A DNA stretch of 64,000 nt from Mesorhizobium sp. STM 4661. GTDB lineage: Bacteria > Pseudomonadota > Alphaproteobacteria > Rhizobiales > Rhizobiaceae. Under the pieces are notes generated by a model that ran no database searches, was not told the origin of the DNA, and saw only the letters and a list, made by a program, of their open reading frames with translations. The position numbers and the translations under genes were made by a program. Shown in pieces: positions 30,771 to 39,522 of this stretch. The stretch lies in NCBI RefSeq assembly GCF_000359125.1, contig NZ_CAAF010000056.1, positions 62,001-126,000 of the forward strand, written 5' to 3'. The number at the start of each line of letters is the position of its first letter. Positions within the stretch are counted from its first letter, which is position 1.

Positions 30771-32189
30771 TCAGGTTCGACCGTATACGTCCTCAAGCCG
30801 CACGATGTCATCTTCGCCGAGATACTCGCCGCTTTGGACCTCGATCATCACCAGTCCGATATTGCCGGGGTTTTCGAGCCGGTGTTTGTGGCCGCAAGGG
30901 ATATAGGTGGATTGATTGGTGGTCAGGAGTAGCTCCTGGTCGCCGTTGACTATTTTCGCAGTGCCGCTGACCACGACCCAGTGCTCGGAGCGGTGATGGT
31001 GCATCTGCAGGCTCAAGCGTCCGCCCGGCTTCACCTCGATGCGCTTGATTTTGAAGCGCTCGCTTTCCTCCAGAACCGTGTAGGTGCCCCAGGGCCGGTG
31101 CACGGTACTGTGAAGCAAGTGCGCTTCATGTCCCGCAGCCTTGAGGCCCTCGAAGAGTTTCTTGACGTCCTGGACGCGATCGCGGGATGCAACAAGCAAT
31201 GCATCGGGGGAATCCACGATCACCAGGTCGCTGATGCCGACGGTGCCGATGACGCGTTTGTCCGAGCTTATGTAACTGCCCACGGTGTCGACCACATGGA
31301 CATCGCCGCGAATCCTGTTGCCGCTCCCGTCAGCGGCGACCAGTTCGGCCATTGCGTTCCAAGATCCAATGTCGTTCCACCCCATTTCGCAGGGAACGAC
31401 AGCGAGATTGTGGGTTTTTTCCATCACCGCATGGTCGAGTGAAATACGCGGCGCCATGGCGAAGTGCTCAGATGAGAGTTCGACGCTGGCAACATGTTCG
31501 CCGTGGCTGACGCGAGCGTTATCATAGCTATCGAGAACGGCATCGATCACCTGCGGGCAATGCGCAGCCATTTCGTCGAGCATGACCTGCGCCTTGAAGC
31601 AGAAGATGCCGGCGTTCCAGAAGAAACGTTTGGACGCGACATAAGATTTGGCAGTCTCGGCGTTCGGTTTCTCGACGAACCGGACAACTTTCTCACCGTC
31701 GGCCTCGATGTAGCCGAATGCGGTGTCTGGCCTATCCGGGGTTATGCCCAAGGTTGCAATACGCCCCTGCTGCGCCTGTTCGATTGCCCGGTTCATGGCG
31801 GTTTGAAATGCGGGCAGATCACCAATCATATGGTCGGCGGGAAAAACACACAGAACAGCATCGGGACCCTGTGTTGCCTTGGCATGGACGGTTGCCGCAG
31901 CGACGGCGGCGGCGGTATCCCGACCCTCAGGCTCAAGCAGAAAGGTGCGTGGCAAAACAACGGAATCCAGCTCGTCGAAAACGTCTTTCGTAAGGAAGAG
32001 GTGCCCCGTGGACGTCACGGTAACAAGCTCCACGACATGCTGCATCGAAGCGGCGCGCAACACGGTGTGCTGGATGAGCGAAAGTCCATCCGCCACCTTG
32101 AGGAAAGGTTTGGGGTGCGATTGCCTTGAGGCGGGCCAGAGCCGCGAACCAGCTCCACCGCTGATGATGACCGGAACCACTTTCATCAA
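30771..32189 (-). CDS. noeJ: Mannose-1-phosphate guanylyltransferase / mannose-6-phosphate isomerase
   Basis: A 472-residue bifunctional enzyme of the AlgA/ManC type that makes GDP-mannose. The N-terminal nucleotidyltransferase has ISGGAGSRLWPASRQSHPKPF (GTP loop and pyrophosphorylase lysine), VFPADHMI and RFVEKPNAETA; the C-terminal cupin isomerase has RPWGTYTVLEESERFKIKRI and LSLQMHHHRSEHW with the metal-binding histidines. In nodulating rhizobia noeJ and noeK feed GDP-fucose synthesis for fucosylated Nod factors. The start overlaps the noeK stop (ATGA). The nod box upstream of noeK would control both. No nolK, noeL or nodZ is in the window. Confidence 0.9.
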   Translation of the reverse strand: MMKVVPVIISGGAGSRLWPASRQSHPKPFLKVADGLSLIQHTVLRAASMQHVVELVTVTSTGHLFLTKDVFDELDSVVLPRTFLLEPEGRDTAAAVAAATVHAKATQGPDAVLCVFPADHMIGDLPAFQTAMNRAIEQAQQGRIATLGITPDRPDTAFGYIEADGEKVVRFVEKPNAETAKSYVASKRFFWNAGIFCFKAQVMLDEMAAHCPQVIDAVLDSYDNARVSHGEHVASVELSSEHFAMAPRISLDHAVMEKTHNLAVVPCEMGWNDIGSWNAMAELVAADGSGNRIRGDVHVVDTVGSYISSDKRVIGTVGISDLVIVDSPDALLVASRDRVQDVKKLFEGLKAAGHEAHLLHSTVHRPWGTYTVLEESERFKIKRIEVKPGGRLSLQMHHHRSEHWVVVSGTAKIVNGDQELLLTTNQSTYIPCGHKHRLENPGNIGLVMIEVQSGEYLGEDDIVRLEDVYGRT

Positions 32190-33619
32190 AGGTCCTCTAT
32201 CTCGTCTGTAAGCGCGAACGCATGTGCCCCTTGCAGCGTCGAGGCGACGATCGCCATGGCCCTGCTCTCGGTCGAAGCTTCCGAGTAGCAGCGCAGTTCC
32301 GGGGCATTGCCGGAAGGCCGCAGATGTATGATCTCACCTGAAAGCATCCGCGCCCTGAGGCCATCGGTTTCGTCAATTTCGGCGACGGTCCCGAACGAGG
32401 CAAGAAAGTGCTGCAGTGCGTTCCGGCTTGCGAGATGATCCATCAATCTGCGCGAACTTTCCGCGGGGAAGTTCTGAAGCCGGTCACTGGCGCACACAGG
32501 AAGATTCCAAAGCCCGCGCAGTCGCGACAGCTTCTTTTTTGTCGACGCCATGGTACTGAGGACGGCCATAATCGGGAGGAATGAGTCCCGCGTCGGCAGT
32601 GCAGTCAATGTCTTCCCATTCACCACACAATCCGAGCCCAGCAGAACACCACCATTGGCCTCAAAGCCGACGATGACGCCGCCGGCGCCGTGTAATGCTT
32701 CCATTGCTTCAATGACAAATGGAGACCCGACTTTCGTCCTCTGGACCGCGAAACCAAAGGCCTTCGAAATTCCCGAATTGGAGGTCACTGGCGTCACGAT
32801 CGTGTCTGCCTTCAGGAAAAGAGCCGTTGCAAGCCCAACCAGGTCGCCGCGAAGAAGATCGCCATTTTCATCAGCTATGAGTGGCCGATCAGCGTCCGCA
32901 TCGGTCGACACGATGGCATCGAGACCGAATTCGCGGACCCACTTCTTCAATTTTGCGATTGTTGCTGCGTCCACGGCTTCGGTATCGACAGGTACGAAGG
33001 TCCCGGTTTTCCCGACGGCGACCACGCTGGCACCGAGCGATCGAAGAACCTGTACCAACAGTTCCGCCGCGACCGAACTGTGCTGATAGACACCAAGTCT
33101 CATGCCGGAAAGTGAGCCCGGCTCCAGCATGTCATGGGCGCGCTCTCGATAAGAGGCGATCGCTTCTTCACGGTGCATAGGCCACGTCGTTCCCAGACAA
33201 GCCGTTGGTAAGCAATACGCAATTGATCTTTCGGCTACAAAGCGCGTAATCGCGGCCTCATCCGCCTTGCTGATTTCACCATTCGGGCCATAGAATTTGA
33301 TGCCATTGCGATCGGCTGGAATGTGCGACCCGGTGACCATAAGAGCCGCCGCGCCGTGTTTGCATGCATATAGTGCCAGGGCAGGCGTGGGTATGGTGCC
33401 GCAATCGATCGGCTGGAAACCATTTGCGGCCAACGCCGCCATGCAATTGTTGGCTATCGCTTGACTGCTGTCACGTAGGTCGCGGCCTATGAAGACCGAA
33501 CTATTCGGCTGAACCCGGCTGGAAATCAAACGCCAAGCGAAAGCTTCGGTATAAAGTCCGCTGGCCTTGCCGACCAATTCCGAAGCCAAACCTCGAACGC
33601 CGCTTGACCCGAATTTCAT
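32186..33619 (-). CDS. noeK: Phosphomannomutase
   Basis: The 477-residue alpha-D-phosphohexomutase converts mannose-6-phosphate to mannose-1-phosphate. The catalytic phosphoserine is in LMVTGSHIPADRNGIKFYG, the magnesium-binding loop in STDADADRPLIADE, the sugar-specificity loop in VGFEANGGVLLGSD and the phosphate-binding loop in HLRPSGNAPELRCY. The alternative is phosphoglucomutase; overlap with noeJ and a nod box about 290 bases upstream point to NoeK. The active site reads TGSHIP rather than the more common TASHNP, a variation also seen in other members. Confidence 0.9.
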   Translation of the reverse strand: MKFGSSGVRGLASELVGKASGLYTEAFAWRLISSRVQPNSSVFIGRDLRDSSQAIANNCMAALAANGFQPIDCGTIPTPALALYACKHGAAALMVTGSHIPADRNGIKFYGPNGEISKADEAAITRFVAERSIAYCLPTACLGTTWPMHREEAIASYRERAHDMLEPGSLSGMRLGVYQHSSVAAELLVQVLRSLGASVVAVGKTGTFVPVDTEAVDAATIAKLKKWVREFGLDAIVSTDADADRPLIADENGDLLRGDLVGLATALFLKADTIVTPVTSNSGISKAFGFAVQRTKVGSPFVIEAMEALHGAGGVIVGFEANGGVLLGSDCVVNGKTLTALPTRDSFLPIMAVLSTMASTKKKLSRLRGLWNLPVCASDRLQNFPAESSRRLMDHLASRNALQHFLASFGTVAEIDETDGLRARMLSGEIIHLRPSGNAPELRCYSEASTESRAMAIVASTLQGAHAFALTDEIEDL

Positions 33620-33910
33620 GATTTCGCTTTGCTAGTGGACAGTCAGGGTGGGGTGATGTTGCAATGGGCAAGTACTTTCTATTGCAAGCGCCATCGTTCT
33701 CAGCCACCTGCTGTTCAGGTATGCGGTCTCTACAACACGGTGTGGCGTAAGGACCCTCAGAGTTCCGCCGAACAGCAGGGCATCCACTGGCACAGGGGCA
33801 TCCACAGTTCTCCTTCTAATGGAATCTTTTGGCGCGCTCATCTAATGATCAAGGAAGTGGAGTGATCGATCGGTGCCTGCCGGTAATTCGCTATGCAGCA
33901 TCATGACAGG
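33620..33910 (-). other. noeK leader
   Basis: About 290 bases between nod box and noeK start, comparable to the leader at the nodF fragment. No ORF of note. Confidence 0.5.
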
Positions 33911-33958
33911 TCCGTAAACTTGGTTGTTTGGATGGAATGCATCCATGGCATGGATAGG
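33911..33958 (-). promoter_or_regulatory. nod box upstream of noeK-noeJ
   Basis: On the - strand the site reads TATCCATGCCATGGATGCAT, then TCCATCCAAACAACCAAGTT and TACGGACC. Both ATC-type half sites and the AAACAA core of the nod box are kept; the distal ACCAATC is changed to ACGGACC. It faces noeK. Confidence 0.85.
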
Positions 33959-34233
33959 GCTAGAAGGCCGTCTCGATCAGCGCAATGGAACCATGTGATT
34001 CCTAGGTAATGGTTCTGCATCGTCTATACGCCTATATACGCAGTGCCGGCGTCAGCCCCCCAGCGGTCGAAGATGCGCGACAAGTCGCGTGCAAAGTCAT
34101 CTTGGGGACCTAACAACAAGGTACGTGCGCTCAATCGCGTCCACCCCATTCACAAAACCGGCTCCGTGGAGTAGTGGGAACGCAGAGAAATCTCCGGTCG
34201 CAGCCTTACCCGGTCAAAACAAGGACTCAAACC
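33959..34233 (+). promoter_or_regulatory. Divergent intergenic region before queC
   Basis: The 275 bases between the nod box and queC should carry the queCDE promoter. I could not fold a convincing preQ1 riboswitch by eye and name no -35/-10. AAGGAC lies before the queC ATG. Confidence 0.35.
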
Positions 34234-34932
34234 ATGAATGCCCTCGTCATCTGCTCCGGCGGATTGGACTCTGTTTCGCTCGCTCACAAGGTGGCGACCG
34301 AGCAGAAACTCATTGGCCTGCTTTCGTTCGATTATGGCCAGAGGCACAAAAAGGAACTCGGCTTTGCCGCCATCTGCGCCAAGCGGCTGGGTGTTCCGCA
34401 CCAGATCGTCGATATCCGCGATGTTGGCCGGAACCTGAGCGGCTCGGCGCTGACTGATAATGTGGACGTGCCCGACGGGCACTATGCCGAAGACTCCATG
34501 AGGATCACGGTGGTGCCGAATAGGAACGCCATCATGCTGGCCATCGCCTTCGGGGTTGCCGCCGCGCAGAAGGCCGATGCGGTGGCCACTGCCGTCCACG
34601 GCGGAGATCATTTCATCTATCCCGATTGCCGGCCCGCTTTTATCGACGCCTTTCAGACGATGCAGAACCATGCGCTCGCAGGCTACGCCGATATCCGCCT
34701 GTACGCTCCGTATGTGAATATGTCGAAGGCCGACATCGTCAGCGAGGGGGCAAAGTACGCCACACCGTTCGAGGCGACGTGGTCCTGCTACAAGGGCGGC
34801 GCACGTCATTGCGGTCGCTGCGGGACATGCGTCGAACGGCGCGAAGCATTCGATCTGGCCGGCATCACCGACCCGACAGATTATGAGGACGCAGACTTCT
34901 GGCTCCACGCTATCCAGACGAGGAGCGCGTAA
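34234..34932 (+). CDS. queC: 7-cyano-7-deazaguanine (preQ0) synthase
   Basis: QueC converts carboxydeazaguanine to preQ0 with ATP and ammonia, in queuosine synthesis. The 232-residue protein has the PP-loop SGGLDSVSLAH at its N-terminus, FDYGQRHKKEL, VVPNRNAIMLAIAFGVAAA, and the zinc-binding cluster WSCYKGGARHCGRCGTCVER. ATG 34234 with AAGGAC upstream is chosen over the in-frame 34174. Its stop overlaps the queD start by one base. queC-D-E form a tight operon; folE and queF/queA/tgt are not in the window. Confidence 0.95.
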   Translation: MNALVICSGGLDSVSLAHKVATEQKLIGLLSFDYGQRHKKELGFAAICAKRLGVPHQIVDIRDVGRNLSGSALTDNVDVPDGHYAEDSMRITVVPNRNAIMLAIAFGVAAAQKADAVATAVHGGDHFIYPDCRPAFIDAFQTMQNHALAGYADIRLYAPYVNMSKADIVSEGAKYATPFEATWSCYKGGARHCGRCGTCVERREAFDLAGITDPTDYEDADFWLHAIQTRSA

Positions 34933-35288
34933 TGTTCCGCATTACCAAAGAGTTCCACTTCTCGGCCTCGCATCAGCTCACCTCCTTGCCACCAGATCAT
35001 CAGTGCGCACGTCTGCACGGCCACAACTACATCGTCGTCGTGGAGCTTTCAGGTGGCGAACTGGACGAACATGGCTTTGTGCGCGACTATCAAGACCTAG
35101 CTTCGCTCAAGCACTACATCGATGGGACGTTCGACCATCGGCATCTTAACGACGTGCTGGGGCATGACCGGGTGACAGCGGAATGTCTGGCCAGGCACTT
35201 CTACGACTGGTGCAAGGTGCGGCTACCACAAACCTCCGCCGTGCGGGTGAGCGAGACGCCGAAAACATGGGCGGAATTCCGGCCATGA
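34932..35288 (+). CDS. queD: 6-carboxytetrahydropterin synthase
   Basis: QueD turns dihydroneopterin triphosphate into 6-carboxytetrahydropterin, the step before QueE. At 118 residues it has the standard length. Zinc ligands are visible: His in FHFSASHQL and the pair in RLHGHNYIV; the catalytic Cys is in DHQCARLHG. LDEHGFVRDYQDL and FDHRHLND complete the T-fold. The stop overlaps the queE ATG. A partial, decayed second copy lies at about 12.5-12.64 kb. Confidence 0.95.
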   Translation: MFRITKEFHFSASHQLTSLPPDHQCARLHGHNYIVVVELSGGELDEHGFVRDYQDLASLKHYIDGTFDHRHLNDVLGHDRVTAECLARHFYDWCKVRLPQTSAVRVSETPKTWAEFRP

Positions 35289-36022
35289 CGTGCGCGGTGC
35301 ATCCCGGAATCCGCGTCAGCGAGATTTTTGGTCCGACCATTCAGGGCGAAGGCATGCTTATCGGCTTGCCGACGGTGTTCGTAAGAACGGGCGGGTGCGA
35401 TTATCGCTGTTCCTGGTGCGACAGCCTGCATGCGGTGGACAGTCGCTTCCGCCATGATTGGGAGATGATGTCTCCCGACGCGGTCTGGGAAAAGGTCATT
35501 GCGCTTTCCGGCGGTCAGCCCGTGATGGTGTCGCTGTCGGGCGGCAATCCGGCCATACAGCCGCTTGGCCAGCTGATCGATCGCGGGCATGGTGAGGGCT
35601 ACCGCTTTGCTTTGGAAACCCAAGGCTCGGTGCCTAGGCAATGGTTCGCGGATCTCGACGTGCTGGTGCTCAGCCCCAAGCCGCCCTCAAGCGAAATGAC
35701 GACGGATTGGGCCGCGTTCGACGCCTGCATAGAGGTGGCGCTGGACAAGCCACAGATGGCGCTCAAGCTCGTCGTCTTCGACGAGGATGACTATGCCTAC
35801 GCCAAGGACGCCGCGGCGCGCTACCCGCAATTACCCGTCTATCTGCAGCCCGGCAATCACACGCCGCCGCGTCCCGGCAACGAAGACGCGTTCATCGACA
35901 TGGCCGGTGTGATGAGGCGCATGGAATGGCTGGTCGAAAAGGTGACCCGTGACAGGTGGTTCGAGGCGCGTGTACTGCCGCAGCTTCATGTTCTGCTCTG
36001 GGGAAACAAACGGGGCGTCTAG
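35285..36022 (+). CDS. queE: 7-carboxy-7-deazaguanine synthase
   Basis: QueE is a radical-SAM enzyme that contracts the pterin ring of carboxytetrahydropterin to 7-carboxy-7-deazaguanine. The 245-residue protein has SEIFGPTIQGEGMLIGLPTV, FVRTGGCDYRCSWCDS with the C-x3-C-x2-C cluster motif, SLSGGNPAIQPLG (SAM glycine-rich site) and LALETQGS-type contact FALETQGS. The start overlaps the queD stop; the extension back to 35183 lies in queD. The thiC riboswitch begins about 285 bases downstream. Confidence 0.93.
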   Translation: MTCAVHPGIRVSEIFGPTIQGEGMLIGLPTVFVRTGGCDYRCSWCDSLHAVDSRFRHDWEMMSPDAVWEKVIALSGGQPVMVSLSGGNPAIQPLGQLIDRGHGEGYRFALETQGSVPRQWFADLDVLVLSPKPPSSEMTTDWAAFDACIEVALDKPQMALKLVVFDEDDYAYAKDAAARYPQLPVYLQPGNHTPPRPGNEDAFIDMAGVMRRMEWLVEKVTRDRWFEARVLPQLHVLLWGNKRGV

Positions 36023-36307
36023 CCGAAGCGGAAGGATTGCCGACGACGAGCAAGACAGATATCCAAAGCAATCTCACCCAATTGGGCGATAGCAACCTCG
36101 GTTCGGCAAGCCCGAAAATGCCGTGCTGGAAAACGCTTCGAATCCGCATCATGGCTCGCCTATCGTGAGCGCTTCGCCGCTCCGCCAGGCGTGACTTGCT
36201 CTCGATACGTGCGCGAGCTCTCCGCCCGGTTTTGATTAGCCGCCGGTCGTCACCGCCGGCCGAATGGGCTTGACAAAGCAGCGCCGGCCCGTTCAATTCG
36301 GCGCATT

Positions 36308-36408
36308 CACCAGGGGAGTCCCGGCAAGGGGCTGAGATACTGCTGGCTGTCGCGGCGCAGTGACCCGTTGAACCTGATCCAGTTCATACTGGCGTAGGGA
36401 CGGTGCAA
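36308..36408 (+). promoter_or_regulatory. TPP riboswitch of the thi operon
   Basis: The thi box is intact: GGGGAGTCCCGGCA, GGGGCTGAGATACTGCTGG, TTGAACCTGATCCAGTTCAT, CTGGCGTAGGGACGGTGC. It ends about 115 bases before thiC. Thiamine pyrophosphate binding should shut down the operon, probably by hiding the thiC ribosome site. Confidence 0.95.
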
Positions 36409-36521
36409 GCGCTTTGCGGGAGTTCACGCCCGAGGTCCTGTTTTGGCAGGTCCACAGAAGTGTCTTTTCATCCTTCCGGCACAGAACTGGGTCTCCAATG
36501 CATGAGCAAAGGAGCCTCACG

Positions 36522-38357
36522 ATGAATGCCTTCACCCCCGCCGTGTCGACGGGACCACTGCCCGCCTCGCGGAAAATCCACAAGCCCGGTGCCATCCACC
36601 CTCAGATCAGGGTGCCGATGCGCGAAATCTCCGTCCATCCGACGGCGGGCGAACCGCCCGTCACCGTCTACGATCCGTCCGGCCCCTATACGGACCCGAC
36701 TGTCGAAACCAGCATCGAAAAAGGCCTCGCCCGGCTTCGCCATGAATGGATTGCGGCACGCGGCGATATCGAAGCCTATGACGGCCGTCATGTCCGGCCG
36801 GAAGACAACGGATTCGCGGCGGGCGAGCGCCTGACGCCGGAATTTCCGGTCCGCAACCGGCCGCTCAGGGCCAAGGCCGGCAAGGCGGTGACACAGCTCG
36901 CCTACGCGCGCGCCGGCATCATCACGCCCGAAATGGAGTTCGTCGCCATCCGCGAGAACCTTGGACGCGAGATCATGCGCGGCAAGCTGCCGCGCGACGG
37001 TGAAAGCTTCGGCGCCGCTATTCCCGATTTCGTCACGCCGGAATTCGTGCGCGAAGAGGTGGCGCGCGGGCGGGCGATCATTCCCGCCAACATCAATCAT
37101 CCTGAGAGCGAACCGATGATCATCGGTCGCAATTTCCTGGTCAAGATCAACGCCAATATCGGTAACTCGGCCGTCACATCGTCGATGGCCGAAGAGGTCG
37201 AAAAGATGGTCTGGGCGATCCGCTGGGGCGCCGATACTGTGATGGACCTGTCGACCGGCCGCAACATCCACAACATCCGCGACTGGATCGTGCGCAACGC
37301 GCCGGTGCCGATCGGCACGGTGCCGCTTTACCAGGCGCTCGAGAAGGTCGGCGGCATCGCCGAGGATCTGACCTGGGAGGTGTACCGCGACACGTTGATC
37401 GAACAGGCCGAACAAGGCGTCGACTATTTCACCATCCACGCCGGCGTGCGGCTGCACTACATCCCGCTGACCGTTGACCGGGTCACCGGTATCGTCTCGC
37501 GCGGTGGTTCGATCATGGCCAAATGGTGCCTGCACCATCACCGCGAAAGCTTCCTCTACGAGCATTTCGCAGAGATCTGCGACATCTGCCGCGCCTATGA
37601 TGTGTCCTTCTCGCTCGGCGACGGCCTTCGTCCCGGCTCGATCGCCGATGCCAACGACGCGGCGCAATTCGCCGAGCTGGAAACGCTCGGCGAGCTGACG
37701 AGGATCGCCTGGGCGAAGGACTGCCAGGTGATGATTGAAGGGCCTGGCCACGTGCCGATGCACAAGATCAAGGAGAACATGGACAAGCAGCTCGCCGTTT
37801 GCGGCGAGGCGCCGTTCTACACGCTTGGACCGCTGACGACCGACATTGCGCCGGGCTATGACCACATCACCTCCGGCATTGGTGCTGCCATGATCGGGTG
37901 GTTCGGCACCGCCATGCTCTGCTACGTCACGCCGAAGGAACATCTCGGCCTTCCCGATCGCAACGACGTCAAGATTGGCGTGATCACCTACAAGATCGCC
38001 GCCCATGCCGCCGATCTGGCGAAGGGCCATCCGGCGGCGAAAGTCAGGGATGATGCCCTCTCCCGCGCGCGCTTCGAGTTCCGCTGGGAGGACCAATTCA
38101 ACCTGTCGCTCGATCCCGAAACCGCGCGATCCTTCCACGACCAGACCTTGCCCAAGGAGGCGCACAAGCTGGCACATTTCTGCTCGATGTGCGGGCCGAA
38201 ATTCTGCTCCATGCGCATTTCCCACGACATCCGCGCCGAGGCACAGAAGGAAGGCATGGCGGCGATGGCGGCGAAATACCGCGAGGGCGGCGATCTCTAC
38301 GTGCCGGCGGACGAGACCGGCACACCGCTGGTGCCGGAGGCGCATGAGCGGTCATGA
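36522..38357 (+). CDS. thiC: Phosphomethylpyrimidine synthase
   Basis: ThiC is a radical-SAM enzyme that rearranges aminoimidazole ribotide to hydroxymethylpyrimidine phosphate. The 611-residue protein includes VPMREISVHPTAGEPP, GIITPEMEFVAIREN, NFLVKINANIGNSAV, GADTVMDLSTG, SLGDGLRPGS, EGPGHVPMHKI and the C-terminal cluster motif CSMCGPKFCSM (C-x2-C-x4-C). ATG 36522, seven bases after AAAGGAG, is preferred over 36498 and 36414. It is the first gene of thiCOSGED and lies behind a TPP riboswitch. A decayed copy of its 5' end is at 15.1-15.2 kb. Confidence 0.97.
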   Translation: MNAFTPAVSTGPLPASRKIHKPGAIHPQIRVPMREISVHPTAGEPPVTVYDPSGPYTDPTVETSIEKGLARLRHEWIAARGDIEAYDGRHVRPEDNGFAAGERLTPEFPVRNRPLRAKAGKAVTQLAYARAGIITPEMEFVAIRENLGREIMRGKLPRDGESFGAAIPDFVTPEFVREEVARGRAIIPANINHPESEPMIIGRNFLVKINANIGNSAVTSSMAEEVEKMVWAIRWGADTVMDLSTGRNIHNIRDWIVRNAPVPIGTVPLYQALEKVGGIAEDLTWEVYRDTLIEQAEQGVDYFTIHAGVRLHYIPLTVDRVTGIVSRGGSIMAKWCLHHHRESFLYEHFAEICDICRAYDVSFSLGDGLRPGSIADANDAAQFAELETLGELTRIAWAKDCQVMIEGPGHVPMHKIKENMDKQLAVCGEAPFYTLGPLTTDIAPGYDHITSGIGAAMIGWFGTAMLCYVTPKEHLGLPDRNDVKIGVITYKIAAHAADLAKGHPAAKVRDDALSRARFEFRWEDQFNLSLDPETARSFHDQTLPKEAHKLAHFCSMCGPKFCSMRISHDIRAEAQKEGMAAMAAKYREGGDLYVPADETGTPLVPEAHERS

Positions 38358-39355
38358 GGGTGCTGGTCAAAGGGGCCGGCGTCGCCGGCCTCACCGTCGC
38401 CTTCGAACTCGCCACGCGCGGCGCGGCGGTGACAGTTGCTGAGACAAGACATGGCCTCGGCGGCAATGCGTCGTGGTTCGCCGGCGGCATGCTGGCGCCA
38501 TGGTGCGAGCGCGAAAGCGCCGAGCAACCGGTGCTGGATCTCGGACGCGATGCCGCCGACTGGTGGGAGGCGGCAACGCCCGGGCAGGTGACGCGGGCCG
38601 GAACACTGGTCGTGGCCGCGCCGCGCGATGCGGGCGAACTCGACCGGTTCGCCAGCCGCACGTCGGGTCATCGGCGCGTCGATGAGGATGAAATCGCGTT
38701 GCTCGAGCCCGACCTCGCCGGTCGTTTCCGCCGCGGACTGCTCTTCTCCGACGAAGCCCATCTCGACCCGCGCCAGGCGATGGCGGCACTTCATGACAGG
38801 CTGGCGGCGATGGGAGTCGAATTCCACTTCTGCGCCGATGCCCCGGCTGTTTCCGGGTTCGGTCGTCAAATCGACTGCACGGGAATGTCCGCCGTCGATG
38901 GAAGGCTGCGTGGCGTTCGTGGCGAGATGCTGATCCTGCGTACGCCTGATGTCTCGCTGTCGCGCCCGGTCCGCCTGCTTCATCCGCGCTTTCCGCTCTA
39001 TATGGTGCCACGCACCGACCACCGTTTCATGATCGGCGCGACGATGATCGAGAGCCAGTCCACTGGACCTGTCACGGCTCGTTCAATGATGGAGCTTTTG
39101 GGGGCCGCCTATGCCCTCCATCCGGCATTCGGCGAAGCTGACATCATTGAGACCGGCGTCGGCATTCGCCCGGCCTTTCCAGACAACCTGCCGCGTGTCG
39201 AGGCATGTGGAAGCACCGTCGCGATCAACGGGCTTTATCGCCATGGCTTTCTTCTCGCGCCCGCCATGGCGCGCCAGGCGGCCGACCTGGTTTTCAATCA
39301 TGACGGAACTAAGGAGCTAGCTCATGAAACTGTTGGTCAACGGCGAAGCGCATGA
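38354..39355 (+). CDS. thiO: Glycine oxidase ThiO
   Basis: ThiO is an FAD enzyme that oxidises glycine to iminoglycine for thiazole synthesis. The 333-residue protein starts with the dinucleotide fold VKGAGVAGLTVAFELATRGA (GxGxxG) and VAETRHGLGGNASWFAGGML; LSRPVRLLHPRFPLYMVPR and IGATMIESQ match the oxidase family, and GIRPAFPDNLPRVE with INGLYRHGFLLAPAMARQ forms the C-terminal FAD contact. The start overlaps the thiC stop; the 3' end overlaps thiS by 32 bases. Confidence 0.93.
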   Translation: MRVLVKGAGVAGLTVAFELATRGAAVTVAETRHGLGGNASWFAGGMLAPWCERESAEQPVLDLGRDAADWWEAATPGQVTRAGTLVVAAPRDAGELDRFASRTSGHRRVDEDEIALLEPDLAGRFRRGLLFSDEAHLDPRQAMAALHDRLAAMGVEFHFCADAPAVSGFGRQIDCTGMSAVDGRLRGVRGEMLILRTPDVSLSRPVRLLHPRFPLYMVPRTDHRFMIGATMIESQSTGPVTARSMMELLGAAYALHPAFGEADIIETGVGIRPAFPDNLPRVEACGSTVAINGLYRHGFLLAPAMARQAADLVFNHDGTKELAHETVGQRRSA

Positions 39356-39521
39356 GGTTGCCGCCAACACCCTGGCCGAGCTGCTTGCCGCGCTCGACTA
39401 TGAGGGCGATTGGCTGGCGACCGCCGTCAACAGCGACCTCGTGCACAAAGCCAACCGGGCGGAATTCCGGTTGAGCGACGGCGATCGGATCGAAATCCTT
39501 TCGCCGATGCAGGGAGGCTAG
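39324..39521 (+). CDS. thiS: Sulfur carrier protein ThiS
   Basis: A 65-residue ubiquitin-like protein that carries sulfur as C-terminal thiocarboxylate to ThiG. It begins MKLLVNGEAHEVAANTLAEL, and ends LSPMQGG with the essential Gly-Gly terminus. It overlaps the end of thiO by 32 bases and lies one base before thiG. No thiF is seen, so activation must depend on a ThiF/MoeB homologue elsewhere. Confidence 0.95.
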   Translation: MKLLVNGEAHEVAANTLAELLAALDYEGDWLATAVNSDLVHKANRAEFRLSDGDRIEILSPMQGG

Positions 39522-39522
39522 C

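Noticed and set aside
34020..34233. preQ1 riboswitch before queC
   Set aside because: No aptamer-like stem and A-rich tail could be recognised by eye; a covariance search would decide.
36468..38345. 625-codon ORF on the - strand opposite thiC
   Set aside because: It mirrors thiC codons in a GC-rich frame, is rich in Arg, His and Asp and has no recognised motif.
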